Positions 1 to 11,046 of a DNA stretch of 64,000 nucleotides are shown here, one piece after another. The notes under the pieces were generated by a model that saw only the letters and a program-made list of their open reading frames with translations, was not told the origin of the DNA and did not search any database. The stretch's first letter is position 1; each line of letters opens with the position of its first letter. A program made the position numbers and the translations under genes. This DNA comes from Cherax quadricarinatus. Lineage: Eukaryota > Arthropoda > Malacostraca > Decapoda > Parastacidae. The stretch spans positions 35,590,084-35,654,083 of the forward strand of contig NC_091311.1 in NCBI RefSeq assembly GCF_038502225.1. Reading direction: 5' to 3'.

Positions 1-440
1 CCTTTGCCCCGTTTTTCAAGAGTTACGGTAGGCACTCTTCCCCGCTGATGTTCAGGGGTTCACCTCATCTCTCTACCATACTTTACACTGCGTTTCTCTG
101 GGGTACAATACGGTCCTTAACTAAGATTTAGGATATTTAATTTGACGCCCACTGTGTTTTACAAGGGCTCAGTTCGGTCCTCTGCTATGTTTTCAAAAGT
201 TCAATTTCCCGCGCTGTTATGTTTTTCCTTGAGTTCACTTTAGCCCTCCACAGTGTTTCTCTGGAGTTCAGTTCCCTCCTCCTCCACTAAAGACGAGCTC
301 GACTAGGCACTCCACCACTATCTTCTGCAGTTCCACTAGCTCTGTAGACAAAAGTTTATATTCACTGTAAGTCTGTCTTCTTAGAGTATTTACACTGGGA
401 AAGAGAGAGGTAAATAAACACCAAGAGTAATATATATATA
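1..440. other. No gene seen; weak ~50-bp degenerate repetition
   Basis: Non-coding sequence. Phrases such as CTCAGTTCGGTCC, GGTACAATACGGTCC and GAGTTCAGTTCC recur at loose ~50-bp spacing up to about 285, suggesting an old decayed tandem repeat. Nothing else is recognisable. Confidence 0.4.
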
Positions 441-1437
441 TAAGGTAGAAAGTTGAAAGTGAACATAGAAAAGAGTAAGGTGATGAGGGTATCAAATGAT
501 TTAGATATAGAAAAATGGATATCAAATTGGGGAAGAGGAGTATGGAAGAAGTGAATGTTTTCAGATATTTGGGAGTTGACGTGTCAGCGGATGGATTTAT
601 GAAGGATGAGGTTAATCATAGAATTGATGAGGAAGAAAGGTGAGTGGTGCGTTGAGGTATATGTGGAGACAAAAAACGTTATCTATGGAAGCAAAGAAGG
701 GAATGTATGAAAGTATAGTGCTACCAACGCTCTTATATGGGTGTGAAGCTTGGGTTGTGAATGTAGCAGCGAGGAGGCGGCTGGAGGCAGTGGAGATGTC
801 TTGTCTAAGGGCAATGTGTGGTGTAAATATTATGCAGAAAATTCGGAGTGTGGAAATTAGTCAGAGGGCTGAAGAGGGGTTGTTGAGGTGGTTTGGTCAT
901 TTAGAGAGAATGGATCAAGTAGAATGACATGGAGAGCGTATAAATCTGTAGGGAAAGGAAGGCGGGGTAGGGGTCGTCCTCGATAAGGTTGGAAGGAAGG
1001 GGTAAGGGAGGTTTTGTGGGCGAGGGGCTTGGACTTCCAGCATGCGTGCATGAGCGTGTTCGATAGGAGTGAATGGAGACGAATGGTATTTGGGACCTGA
1101 CGATCTGTTGGAGTGTGAGCAGGGTAATATTTAGTGAAGGGATTCAGGGAAACCGGTTATTTTTATATAGCCGGACTTGAGTCCGGGAAATGGGAAGTAC
1201 AATGCCTGCACTTTAAAGGAGAGGTTTGGGATATTGGCAGTTTGGAGGGATATATTGTGTATCTTTATATGTATATACTTCTAAACTGTTGTGTTCTGAG
1301 CACCGCTGCAAAAACAGTGATTATGTGTGAGTGTGGTGAAAGTGTTGAATGATGATGAAAGTATTTTCTTTTTGGGGATTTTCTTTCTTTTTTGGGGGTC
1401 ACCCTGCCTCGGTGGGAGACGGCAACTTGTTAAAATA
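441..1437 (+). mobile_element. LINE 3' end (RTE-like), frameshifted, with 3' UTR
   Basis: Degenerate 3' part of a non-LTR retrotransposon. Frames read through LKVNIEKSKVM, then VFRYLGVDVSADG, then a clear segment at 640-927 with YESIVLPTLLYGCEAW, RRLEAVEMSCLRAMCG and LLRWFGHLERMD. These are typical of the region just after the reverse transcriptase in RTE/BovB-type elements. The coding part is broken by a stop near 540 and a frameshift near 635. A 3' UTR follows, ending with a stretch (CACCCTGCCTCGGTGGGAGA, 1399-1418) that I recognise as common in decapod repeats, and then the (TA)n tract that may have grown from its tail. The RT catalytic core is absent, so the copy is 5'-truncated and dead. 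Clade assignment is by motif memory only. Confidence 0.7.
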
Positions 1438-1630
<193 letters not shown>

Positions 1631-1759
1631 TATATATAGGTATAGATTTATCAGTATAACACAGAAACACACAGTATAATCTTTAAACACACATTATAAC
1701 ACTGAAAGACTAAGTTGACACTTGAATCACATGATGTAAGTTTGATACACATAGTATAG

Positions 1760-1905
1760 TTGATTTTAATTTTATTAATATTACTACTACTAATATTAAT
1801 AATAATTATTATTATTATCATTATAACAGTATAGTTAATTATAACTGTAATAATAATAATTATTATTAATATAACTAATAATAATTAATAATAATAATAA
1901 TATTT
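1760..1905. repeat. Imperfect (TAA/ATT)n tract
   Basis: Low-complexity A+T sequence made of interrupted ATT and AAT triplets. The flanks 1631-1759 and 1906-2084 show nothing recognisable. Confidence 0.85.
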
Positions 1906-2084
1906 TATGTCTAATACATTCAAAGTTGTTACAAAACTGGATGACATTTAACAGCACAGATAAGTTATGCAAAACATTTCGAGAATTTCCAAGGAGACTT
2001 CCACTCCTCTGGCAACGACAATTCTAAGGTAATATTTACAGATATCATTTGCGTCTCATACCTGATCGTTAGTATCGAGTTCAA

Positions 2085-2480
2085 AAGTGTCTTCACCTGG
2101 GAACCCTGGTAATGGTGGATGTTCGCAATGGGACCTTAGGTAACAGTCCAGCCCCTTGCCTGGTGTGGGAAAGCCTCTCTGGTAGTGAAGATGAGAGGGA
2201 GGAGGGGACGCTGGAAGTGGAGGTGAGAGGGAGGAGGGGACGCTGGAAGTGGAGGTGAGAGGGAGGAGGGGACGCTGGAAATGGCGGTGAGAGGGAGGAG
2301 GGGACGCAGGTGTTAAGTAGTTACCATACAGTGGTTACCTCATATAGCTGCTCTATCTTCCTGTGTCTCTCTCCTCACCCCTTCCAGCTATCTCCTGTGT
2401 CCCAACCTTCCTCCCCCTGTGACCCATCTCTCCCTCCTTCCCTCTCTCTCCACCTGCCTCTCAAACTACTTCAATCTAAT
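2085..2480 (+). repeat. Dispersed repeat, left member of an inverted pair
   Basis: Contains GGGAACCCTGGTAATGGTGG, TGCCTGGTGTGGGAAAG, four copies of a ~32-bp G-rich unit (2190-2308), then TAGTTACCATACAGTGG and CCACCTGCCTCTCAAACT. All these blocks recur in reverse complement and reverse order at 5023-5445. Type of element unknown. Confidence 0.75.
2190..2308. repeat. 32-bp minisatellite, ~4 copies
   Basis: Unit contains GAGAGGGAGGAGGGGACGCT. It is internal to the dispersed repeat, and the partner copy at 5250-5345 carries ~3 units on the other strand. Confidence 0.85.
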
Positions 2481-2648
2481 TTGAGAATCGCCTTGTGTGA
2501 CAGAATATGATGGGAAAACAGCCAGTTTTTTGTTCTCCCGTTATATCAATCTTATATAATAGTGCAGCAGCACACTGAGGTTGTTCTCGCATTGAGATTA
2601 TCATAGATAATTGGGAAACAGCACACTGCGGGTGTCTCCATACTAACT

Positions 2649-2702
2649 TAAGCCAGTAGGCCTTCTGCAGTGTTCCTTCGTTCTTATGTTCTTATGTTCT
2701 TA
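2649..2702 (+). mobile_element. CR1-like LINE 3' tail (5'-truncated)
   Basis: CCAGTAGGCCTTCTGCAG followed by an 8-bp tail of TTCTTATG units. Short 8-bp 3' repeats are a known trait of CR1-type LINEs. A related 3' UTR (GGGCCAGTAGGCCTATG) follows the LINE ORF at 44537-44722. Confidence 0.55.
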
Positions 2703-2934
2703 AAATCCCCTACACACACACAGATCCTAAGTACCTACCTTCTGTACCCTTCTATAACCTCGCTTCCTCTCCTTTCCTCCCTCCCGGTAGTGGTCTGCCC
2801 TTCCCATATACACACTCCTAGGCCTAATTAGACCTAACAGCCCTTGGATAGCTAAAACTCTCTCTTTTACGCTCCAGAGAAAGTCCGTGGGAAACCTAGA
2901 GACGAGTATGAACTTGTGTACAAACTAATTTATT

Positions 2935-3127
2935 TGTTTCAGTGCATTAAGCTTGTGTCATTATTTATTCAAGTGCACTAAGCTTCTGTCATTATTTATT
3001 CAAGTGCACTAAGCTTCTGTCATTATTTATTCAAGTGCACTAAGCTTCTGTCATTATTTATTCAAGTGCATAATGCTTCTGTCGTTATTTATTCGAATAC
3101 ATTATGCTTCCATTATTATTTATTTCT
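2935..3127. repeat. 31-bp minisatellite, ~6 copies
   Basis: Unit contains TTATTTATTCAAGTGCACTA followed by AGCTTCTGTCA. The first and last copies are diverged. Confidence 0.9.
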
Positions 3128-3263
3128 TTTACTATTTTATTTGCCACAATTTAGGGTTGTTTAAGAATTCTGCTGAACGTAAGAAAGACAACCCAGACTG
3201 TATCAGCAGAACTGAAGACAAGACAAGTGATGTACTGTGTAATTTACAGACCACCATGACCCC

Positions 3264-3464
3264 TGTTGACTTTACAGGCACGACTATTGACTTCACAAGC
3301 ATGAGACTACTGACTTCACAAGCACGACTACTGACTTCACAAGCACGACTACTGACTTCACTAGCACGACTACTGACTTCACAAGCACGAGACTACTGAC
3401 TTCACTAGCACGACTACTGACTTCACAAGCACGACTACTGACTTCACTAGCACGACTACTTGAC
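3264..3464. repeat. 21-bp minisatellite, ~9 copies
   Basis: Unit contains CGACTACTGACTTCACAAG. A 21-bp period keeps a reading frame open, so the apparent ORF ending at 3399 is a repeat artefact. Confidence 0.9.
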
Positions 3465-3897
3465 TAACTCCACACTTATGAGTGTTAATCTCGCCACTAT
3501 TGCTATTAATCCCGCCCCATTTCCAAGTCCCATCGTTACTAGCTTATCCTGACCCATCTGGGCCACTAACGTCATCTTCCCACTCTCCCCCCAACCACTC
3601 AAACACTATCATCACATTACGTACCCCACCGCCACTAACATCACTGCCATCCCTAAGTACCACCAATACCACATCCTCACCATTGTCTGAAAAGAAATAA
3701 ACAAAGATACCTGGGATCCCTCAATCAAGCCAGCACTAGTCTCCAGGAAGTTCCTGTAGGATCGAAGAGTCCTTCCCTGTCAAACATGTGGAGAGACAAT
3801 GATACATCATGAACCGCTCAATTAGACGAAGATTAAGGTGCTTGCAAAATGGATTTGAGACTTCCCGAGATTGTCTCTTGTACGAGATATGTTGAAG

Positions 3898-3900
<3 letters not shown>
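3465..3900. other. Intergenic, C-rich, no gene seen
   Basis: Pyrimidine/C-rich sequence to about 3700, then unique sequence. No supported feature. Confidence 0.4.

Positions 3901-3980
<80 letters not shown>
3901..3980. repeat. (CT)n microsatellite
   Basis: Pure CT run of about 80 bp. Confidence 0.98.
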
Positions 3981-3983
<3 letters not shown>

Positions 3984-4211
3984 GCTGCAGGTCAATAATC
4001 ACTTGAATAGACGTTGGGATTGAGAATGCCTGAGAATGCCTGAGAATGCGACGTCGAATTGGTGAGGCTGGTTAATGGAATTCAAAACCTAATGGCTATC
4101 CATTACCCATTTTTCCACCAGACAAGAATAGCTTTATCCTTAAAAACAGATGTTAATCACAGAGAGAAGTACACTTCCCGGTGTTGTAGATGAATGGTTC
4201 ACAGAACCGAC

Positions 4212-4377
4212 AAGTTGATAAATTAGACACATGTGCAGCTCTTGGGTATCTTTATTAAGGAAACGTTTCGCCACACAGTGGCTTCATCAGTCCATACACT
4301 GATGAAGCCACTGTGTGGCGAAACGTTTCCTTAATAAAGATACCCAAGAGTTGCACATGTGTCTAATTTATCAACTT
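4212..4377. repeat. Fold-back element A: 80-bp arms, 6-bp loop
   Basis: Left arm 4212-4291 and right arm 4298-4377 are reverse complements with one mismatch (79/80); the loop is CCATAC. Each arm contains the palindromic core CGAAACGTTTC and an AATAAAG motif toward its outer end. The arms face each other so that the hammerhead-like cores lie next to the loop. Related half or whole copies occur near 9100, 14363, 14917, 19816, 22871 and 49995. Confidence 0.95.
4299..4330 (+). ncRNA. Hammerhead-ribozyme-like motif (right arm of A)
   Basis: CTGATGA at 4299-4305, one extra A, stem GCCAC/GTGGC (4307-4311 with 4315-4319, loop TGT), GAAA at 4320-4323, then CGTTTCC. This follows the hammerhead order core I, stem II, GAA core, stem III. 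The ACGT after GAA gives only a palindromic, loop-less stem III, as in minimal hammerheads reported from Penelope-like elements. The extra A before stem II is atypical. The same motif lies on the - strand at 4259-4290. Activity is untested. Confidence 0.45.
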
Positions 4378-4857
4378 CCCGGTGTGTATATTCTGTGTCG
4401 ACTTCTGGCCCCACAGTGAGACAGACAATTTTCACTTGTGCAAGAAGATGACGAAGGGAAAAAAAAGAGAATCGAAGGGATACCAGGAAATTTTTCTACT
4501 CAAAGCGACAGGAATAAATTAATACAAGAGGAGGAAGTGATTAATGTGCTACAACCACTGGAAATTTAAAGCAAAATATATAATGAACAAATCTTTGAAG
4601 ACGGGACACCACGAGCACAGTTCTGCTGCTGTAGTTATTTCAAACAGGCCATTACAAAGAGGAAATTACAAGTCGATAATTATAATCAAGTACAATTAGA
4701 TAATTACTAGTAGGTTATTACTTTCAAGAGGGATTCTTTTTTTTATTTCCCTAAGCTTCCTGTTGTATCTTGTCAGAGTCTTGGGATCCTCTAAGAAACT
4801 GCAGCTTCGTGATAATGTAATTTGAAAGTGGGCGAGAAGAATGCAGGTTTCTCGTTT
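4378..4857. other. No gene seen
   Basis: A+T-rich unique sequence with no recognisable element. Confidence 0.4.
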
Positions 4858-4987
4858 TAAGCATATGCTGAGTGTTTCAAGCTTATGCTGAGTGTTTCAG
4901 GCTTATGTTGGGTGTTTCAAACTTACACTGTTTCAAACCTAAACTGTGTGTTTCAAGATTATATTAAGTTTTCCAGACTTATACTAT
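4858..4987. repeat. ~20-22 bp degenerate tandem repeat
   Basis: About six diverged units around GTGTTTCAAGCTTATGCTGA. Confidence 0.7.
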
Positions 4988-5022
4988 GATATGCTTACCT
5001 GTCATTTTCTGTCACACTCAGA

Positions 5023-5445
5023 GGAGATTGAAGGAGTGTGAGAGGCAGGTGGAGAGAGAGAGGGAGAGAGAGAGAAGCAAGGAGAGATGGGGAAAAGAGG
5101 GAGGGAAGTTGGGACACAGGAGGGAGCTGGAAGGGGCATGGAGAGAGGGAGACACAGGAAGATGGGTAGGGAAGGTTCTAGGACACAGGAGGAAGATGCA
5201 GGGAAGACTTAGTAGCTATATGAGGTAACCACTGTGTGGTAACTACTTAACACCTGCGTCCCCTCCTCCCTCTCACCTTCACCTCCAGCATCCCCTCCTC
5301 CCTCTCACCTTCACCTCCAGCATCACCACCTCCCTCTCACCTCCACCAACGGAGAGACTTTCCCACACCAGGCAGGGGGCGGGACTAGGAGCTCAGTTCC
5401 CATTGCAAACCTCCACCATTACCAGGGTTCCCAGATGAAAGCACC
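5023..5445 (-). repeat. Dispersed repeat, right member of an inverted pair
   Basis: Reverse complement of the 2085-2480 repeat: GAGAGGCAGGTGG near 5040, TGAGGTAACCACTGTG at 5220, the C-rich minisatellite at 5250-5345, CTTTCCCACACCAGGCAGG at 5358, and ACCATTACCAGGGTTCCCAG at 5414. About 2.5 kb separates the two. Confidence 0.75.
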
Positions 5446-5465
5446 TTTACCCTCGATGCTGTCTA

Positions 5466-5507
5466 CCAGCAGAGTGGAAGCCTCCTTCGAGGCTTCCACT
5501 CTACTGG
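5466..5507. repeat. Short hairpin, 19-bp arms
   Basis: Arms 5466-5484 and 5489-5507, one mismatch, loop CTTC. GGTCGAAATG follows, resembling the GAAA side of the other fold-back modules. Confidence 0.8.
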
Positions 5508-5589
5508 TCGAAATGCTCTACATAACCAAGACTTTCCATATATCCTATGAACTGTTATTTAGCTTAATAACAACTTCATATCTTGTGGA

Positions 5590-5774
<185 letters not shown>

Positions 5775-6148
5775 ATCATATTTGCTGTCGCTTTTGTGAG
5801 AATAATGAGGACTGAAGTCTATGTGCAACCGAGGCTTCAGCATTAACTTAAAAGATGGCTAATGGGATCAGAATAAACATAAGAATTCTTCAGTATGCGT
5901 TGAAGACATAAAAGTTTTCGCATGTAAGATAGAGGATTACATTACAAGCAGGTTTGAAACCTACGATGTTTTTGCCAATAAGTTTGTATATCAGAGAGAG
6001 ACACAAGTGCGCGTTATGGCAATTTATCGTGAAGACTTTTCTACCACCAGGGACTTTATCAATTTCATATAGAACAAGACGTGGGGATTGATAAGAGGAG
6101 AGTTTTGGGGTGCCAGTGGGTGTGCCCTAGAGAGTGCCACAGGAAGAG
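5775..6148. other. No gene seen
   Basis: Unique non-coding sequence without recognisable repeats. Confidence 0.4.
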
Positions 6149-6511
6149 TACAGTGGAACCCCTGTGTTTGAACGTACCGGATCTCGAACAAACCAGAGTC
6201 CAAACAATTTTCTTCAGAAAAAAACTGACCCGGTCTTTGAACGTTTGTCTGGAGTCCGAACGTGCTGACTTGTTTAAGATTCAGTTGTAAAAAAAAAAAA
6301 CTAAACACTAAAGCCCTGTTTCAAAAGTACTTTGAAGTGACCTCTGATACTAACCTGACTCTCAGAGACTTGTGGAAGAATCAGTTCAACATCGTCCAGT
6401 GAGTGACGCTGATAATTAAAGCCTGGGAAATACTGCTTCGGACATCGAACTTATCGCAGTTCGAACACCACCCAGGAACCAGTTAAGTTCAAACACCGAG
6501 GTTCCACGGTA
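6149..6511. mobile_element. TcMar-Tigger (pogo-like) deletion derivative
   Basis: Terminal inverted repeats CAGTGGAACC (6151-6160) and GGTTCCACGG (6500-6509), flanked by TA target duplications (6149-6150 and 6510-6511). The TIRs continue imperfectly (GTTTGAACGT against AGTTCAAACACC). An internal + strand frame reads FQKYFEVTSDTNLTLRDLWK, then NQFNIVQ, stop, VTLIIKAWE. This resembles the C-terminal end of Tigger transposases (LTL..FWK.HFNI...I...AW). Most of the transposase, including the DDE core, is missing, so this is an internally deleted non-autonomous copy. Confidence 0.75.
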
Positions 6512-6918
6512 TTAACACCGGAAAAAGTACGAACCAGGCGTGTACGTGTCTGACTTCCTATTTATTCACAATTAACCCAGGCTGAGGAGAGGAACCTCAT
6601 GGCGCCCTTTTGGACCCTCCTGGACCACTTGTGTCTCTCTTATCGGTATTTTCATTATAGTTCTCTGTCTTGTCGTCCAGCAAAGTTACACTGCGGTACT
6701 CGGGTTATTGTTCAGCAGTTGCAGCCGGGGTATTGTTACTCTTTATTCTCTACTTTCCTGTGGACACTTACTGAAGAGTTTTCCATTACATGGAAATATA
6801 TTCATATAATTGGAGCGCTATTTAATGTAAATTATTAATGCCATCGGGTGGACCACTTATTCTTTAGGCACCCCACCAGTCACACTACCCCACATAGAAG
6901 TTTATATCACTTTCATTA
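6512..6918. other. 5' flank of exon 1, no feature seen
   Basis: Intron-side sequence upstream of the first exon in the window; no coding signal. Confidence 0.4.
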
Positions 6919-6924
6919 ATATTA

Positions 6925-7001
<77 letters not shown>
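6919..7001. repeat. (ATT)n microsatellite
   Basis: ATT run ending about 38 bp before the splice acceptor of exon 1. Confidence 0.97.
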
Positions 7002-7038
7002 AAAAACAAACCTAACCTTTTTCTTCGTGTCTCTGCAG

Positions 7039-7228
7039 ATCGGAGGTACAGCGACTGAAGTCGTCTCGAGCGTCGGAGAGCGAGGCCAGCGCTGCCCACG
7101 CCCACGCCCACGAGCAGAGGGAGGCGGTGACGGTGGCCTGGGTAGCTGACAGCATCCGCCACCTCCAGGATTCTGTGGCTGATCTCCAGCAGTCGTTCAA
7201 TATCAGCCAGGCCATGCACGACAAGCAG
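7039..7228 (+). CDS. Exon 1 (internal) of an unidentified coiled-coil protein gene
   Basis: Acceptor TTCGTGTCTCTGCAG ends at 7038 and donor CAG/GTGAGTC follows 7228, a near-consensus pair. The 190-bp exon starts with one base completing a codon from an upstream exon, then has 63 open codons beginning SEVQRLKSSRASESEA, passing an Ala-His run (AAHAHAHEQREA), then VAWVADSIRHLQDSVADLQ and SFNISQAMHDKQ. Hydrophobic residues at heptad-like spacing suggest a coiled coil. The sequon NIS hints at a secreted or lumenal protein, but no signal peptide is in the window. The gene's 5' end lies to the left. G+C and codon use are far higher than the flanks, as expected for a real exon. I cannot name the protein; a secreted coiled-coil protein of the Scabrous/fibrinogen-related kind is one unproven possibility. 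Confidence 0.8.
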
Positions 7229-7317
7229 GTGAGTCAGCTGTTCTTCGGTGCAAAAGAATAGTGAAGGCTTGACCCTCCGTCTTCTTAAAGACTAAAATTA
7301 ACTAACGTCTGCCACAG

Positions 7318-7500
7318 GAGGTTGAGTCTCGCTTGCTGGTGGTGACGAAGGACGTCAGCGCTCTCAGGGGAACACTGGCGGCGGTGACGTCGAAGGCGGA
7401 GGCGGCGGCGGCCACGTCGGAGGCGTTGCAGGAGGAACTGACCAGGACGTCAGGAGACCAGCACCGTCTGGCGGGGCGCCTGGCCTCGCTGACCACGGAG
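7318..7500 (+). CDS. Exon 2 of the coiled-coil protein gene
   Basis: Acceptor GTCTGCCACAG ends at 7317 and donor GAG/GTGCGTG follows 7500. The exon is 183 bp (61 codons), phase 0 at both ends, and continues exon 1 across an 89-bp intron. The peptide starts EVESRLLVVTKDVSALRG, then an Ala-rich helix (EAAAATSEALQEEL) and ends HRLAGRLASLTTE. Leucine and alanine fall at a/d-like positions, consistent with a long alpha-helical coiled coil. G+C is high and third-position bias toward G/C is strong. The next supported exon is about 30 kb away, so further exons may exist in between that I could not recognise. Confidence 0.8.
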
Positions 7501-8435
7501 GTGCGTGACGCATGTTCACTACCCTGTTCCCTGCCATATTCACTGCTTTGCCCACCATGTTGTCTGCCATGTTCACTAATATGTCCAATTGCCATGTTCC
7601 CTGCCATGTTCACTACCTCACTGTCTCGAATCTTCTCTTAATACATTTATAAACGACGCAAGTTTCTCACAAACACAACAACAGACTTAATGACGCAAGT
7701 GAATCAATATTTTAGGAAAAGTCTTTTATTTTGTGTTATTCTGGTAAAAGTCTTAATTGTAGGTTATTTTTATGAAAAGCCTTTTAGGTTTCTTCTCTCT
7801 CCCTTACTCCTTAAAATGTCTTCCGGCTGCTTCCTACTTCCTGTTATTGCGTTATACACTTCCCTCTCGTCTTAACACCTTGTGTTTCCTCCATCCTGCC
7901 GGTCTGCTTCCCCTCGCTTCTCTGCTTCCCTCTTCCTCCCGCTGCTTCTCTTTCCTCTCTTCCAGCTCCCTAATTTCTTTTTATATTTTTATTTCTACAT
8001 GTACATGTACAAGGAATACAAGCCTAGCTGACATCAGTGACATCAATAGAAAGCCTCATGTTAGGTTATTCGCCTTTGACGTCTGCCTTTCTTCGCCTTT
8101 CTTTCACCTTCCTTCCGCACGCCATCATATTCGCCAAAGTTACATACACTAGTGTTCGCCTGTGGCGAGAAGCTTGCAGTGATAAACATCTCTGGTTTTG
8201 TTTCTTTCCTTAAAGACAGTTTTCTTGAGATTACCATTCCAGGCTAACAAGAGGTATGGCTTATTTTCCTCGTCTCGTCTTGTGCTGGGAACACAATCCA
8301 GGTCCCTTTCACTACGAATCTCAACCTTTTCAAGTGATACTTTGCCGTTCGTTGCATTTCCCGTTTCTGGTTCTCTCTGACTGGTCTGAGAATGAGGTTG
8401 AAATCTAGCAACCACTTGTTGGATCACCTTTGGAT
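7501..8435. other. Start of the ~30-kb intron; short repeat, no gene
   Basis: Begins with ~6 degenerate units around GCCATGTTCACT (about 7525-7620), then T-rich unique sequence. No coding signal. Confidence 0.5.
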
Positions 8436-8492
8436 CGTCAGCTTCTGATGATTATTCATTCGTCAGGAATGAATAATCATCAGTAGCTGACG
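8436..8492. repeat. Hairpin, 26-bp arms
   Basis: Arms 8436-8461 and 8467-8492 with one mismatch and loop GTCAG. The arms contain GATGATTATTCATTC. Confidence 0.9.
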
Positions 8493-9047
<555 letters not shown>

Positions 9048-9099
9048 GCTCACTTTTCCTATAACTGTTTTTTATGTCATTTAGATATATAATACAGAC

Positions 9100-9205
9100 A
9101 AGCTGATGAATAAGACACTTGTGCAACTCTTAGGTATCTGTATTAAGGAATGTTTTGCACGTACGTAAGGTTGTATCAGTGTAAAGCCTACACTGCAGAT
9201 TAGAC
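9100..9205 (-). repeat. Degenerate half-copy of fold-back family A
   Basis: GACACTTGTGCAACTCTTAG, GTATCTGTATTAAGGAATG and then a diverged core match the left arm of element A (4212-4291). The right arm is not recognisable. Confidence 0.6.
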
Positions 9206-9226
9206 GATGCGTACATATGTGTACAC

Positions 9227-9480
<254 letters not shown>

Positions 9481-9498
9481 TTGTGTGTGTATGTGTAT

Positions 9499-9584
<86 letters not shown>
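9481..9584. repeat. (GT)n microsatellite
   Basis: Directly abuts the (TA)n tract. Confidence 0.98.
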
Positions 9585-10136
9585 ACTTAACATGGCTATC
9601 ACAGCAAATTAAATTTGCCTTTGCTTCACACCCGCGTCTTCCTGTGGTCCTGGGAATGGTTGTAATTATTGTGGAGGATCTCTTGTTACTAGCGAACATA
9701 TTATTCAAGTCTGGGAACTCTGCCATTTAATATACAACGAGGCGTAGAACCTGCAAGAGTGACCCAAGGGAGGATAATATGGCCTGCAGCTCCTGAAAAT
9801 GATTGGGGACGAGAGAGAGAAAGAGAGAACCTTGAGCGTCCTGTGTCATACCAGCCACTGAATCCGGCGGCCGGTAACAAGCTGACGCCCAGCGTCCCCC
9901 AGCTATTGTTCCATCCCGCGGCTGCTGGACATGGGTTGGATCCTTTCGAACCCGGCTACTGGAATAAGGCTGTCGTAATCAACCTCCCGCCGTCGTGTAA
10001 TATGGCAGGGCTGTGTCGTCACGGAGTTGCTCTCGGCTCACGCTGCATCCATCGCGGATTCCGCGGTGCTAGCCGGCACATTGTCCGTGTAGCGATTTTC
10101 CGTGAGGCACGGTCCATGCTAGCCTGTTTGTGTGTG
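9585..10136. other. G+C-rich unique block, no identified gene
   Basis: Around 9840-10130 the sequence is unusually G+C-rich and non-repetitive for this intron. An open frame of 132 codons at 9759-10157 (+) has no domain I recognise and no clear splice sites in phase with the neighbouring exons. It could be an unrecognised exon, a regulatory region or chance. Confidence 0.3.
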
Positions 10137-10290
10137 TACTCACGCACGTATTTGTAATCACCTATTTGTGGTAGCAGGGGTCGATTCACAGCTCCTGGCC
10201 AAGCTTCTCTGCTGGTAGCTACTAGGTCCACTCTTTCCCTGCTCCATGAGCTTTGTCATATCTCTTCTTAAAGCTATGTATAGATTCTTT
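10137..10290 (-). mobile_element. LINE 3' end fragment
   Basis: On the - strand a frame reads IHSFKKRYDKAHGAGKEW, followed by the conserved block whose + strand reads CACCTATTTGTGGTAGCAGG and GATTCACAGCTCCTGGCC. The same block recurs at 31555, 32650, 48880, 53676 and 53901. It adjoins a (GT)n tract on the right. Confidence 0.65.
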
Positions 10291-10292
10291 GT

Positions 10293-10369
<77 letters not shown>

Positions 10370-10392
10370 TGTGTGTTTGTGTGTGTGTGTGT
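10291..10392. repeat. (GT)n microsatellite
   Basis: Pure GT with few interruptions. Confidence 0.98.
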
Positions 10393-10914
<522 letters not shown>

Positions 10915-10945
10915 GCAGAAAGAGAGAGTATCATTTTCTAATAGC

Positions 10946-10948
<3 letters not shown>

Positions 10949-10977
<29 letters not shown>

Positions 10978-11046
10978 CTTCTTCTTCCCCTCTTCCCCCT
11001 CCTCCTCCTCCTCCTCCTCCTCCTCCTCCTCCTCCTCCTCTTCCTC
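10949..11046. repeat. (CTT)n-(CTC)n microsatellite
   Basis: CTT triplets to about 10986, then CCT/CTC triplets. Confidence 0.95.

Noticed and set aside
857..1051. - strand 64-codon ORF overlapping the LINE
   Set aside because: Antisense shadow of the LINE 3' region.
4212..4377. Interpretation of the hairpin as an intrinsic terminator or a miRNA precursor
   Set aside because: Eukaryotic context with no T-run termination logic. The 80-bp near-perfect arms and the presence of related copies fit a mobile fold-back element better.
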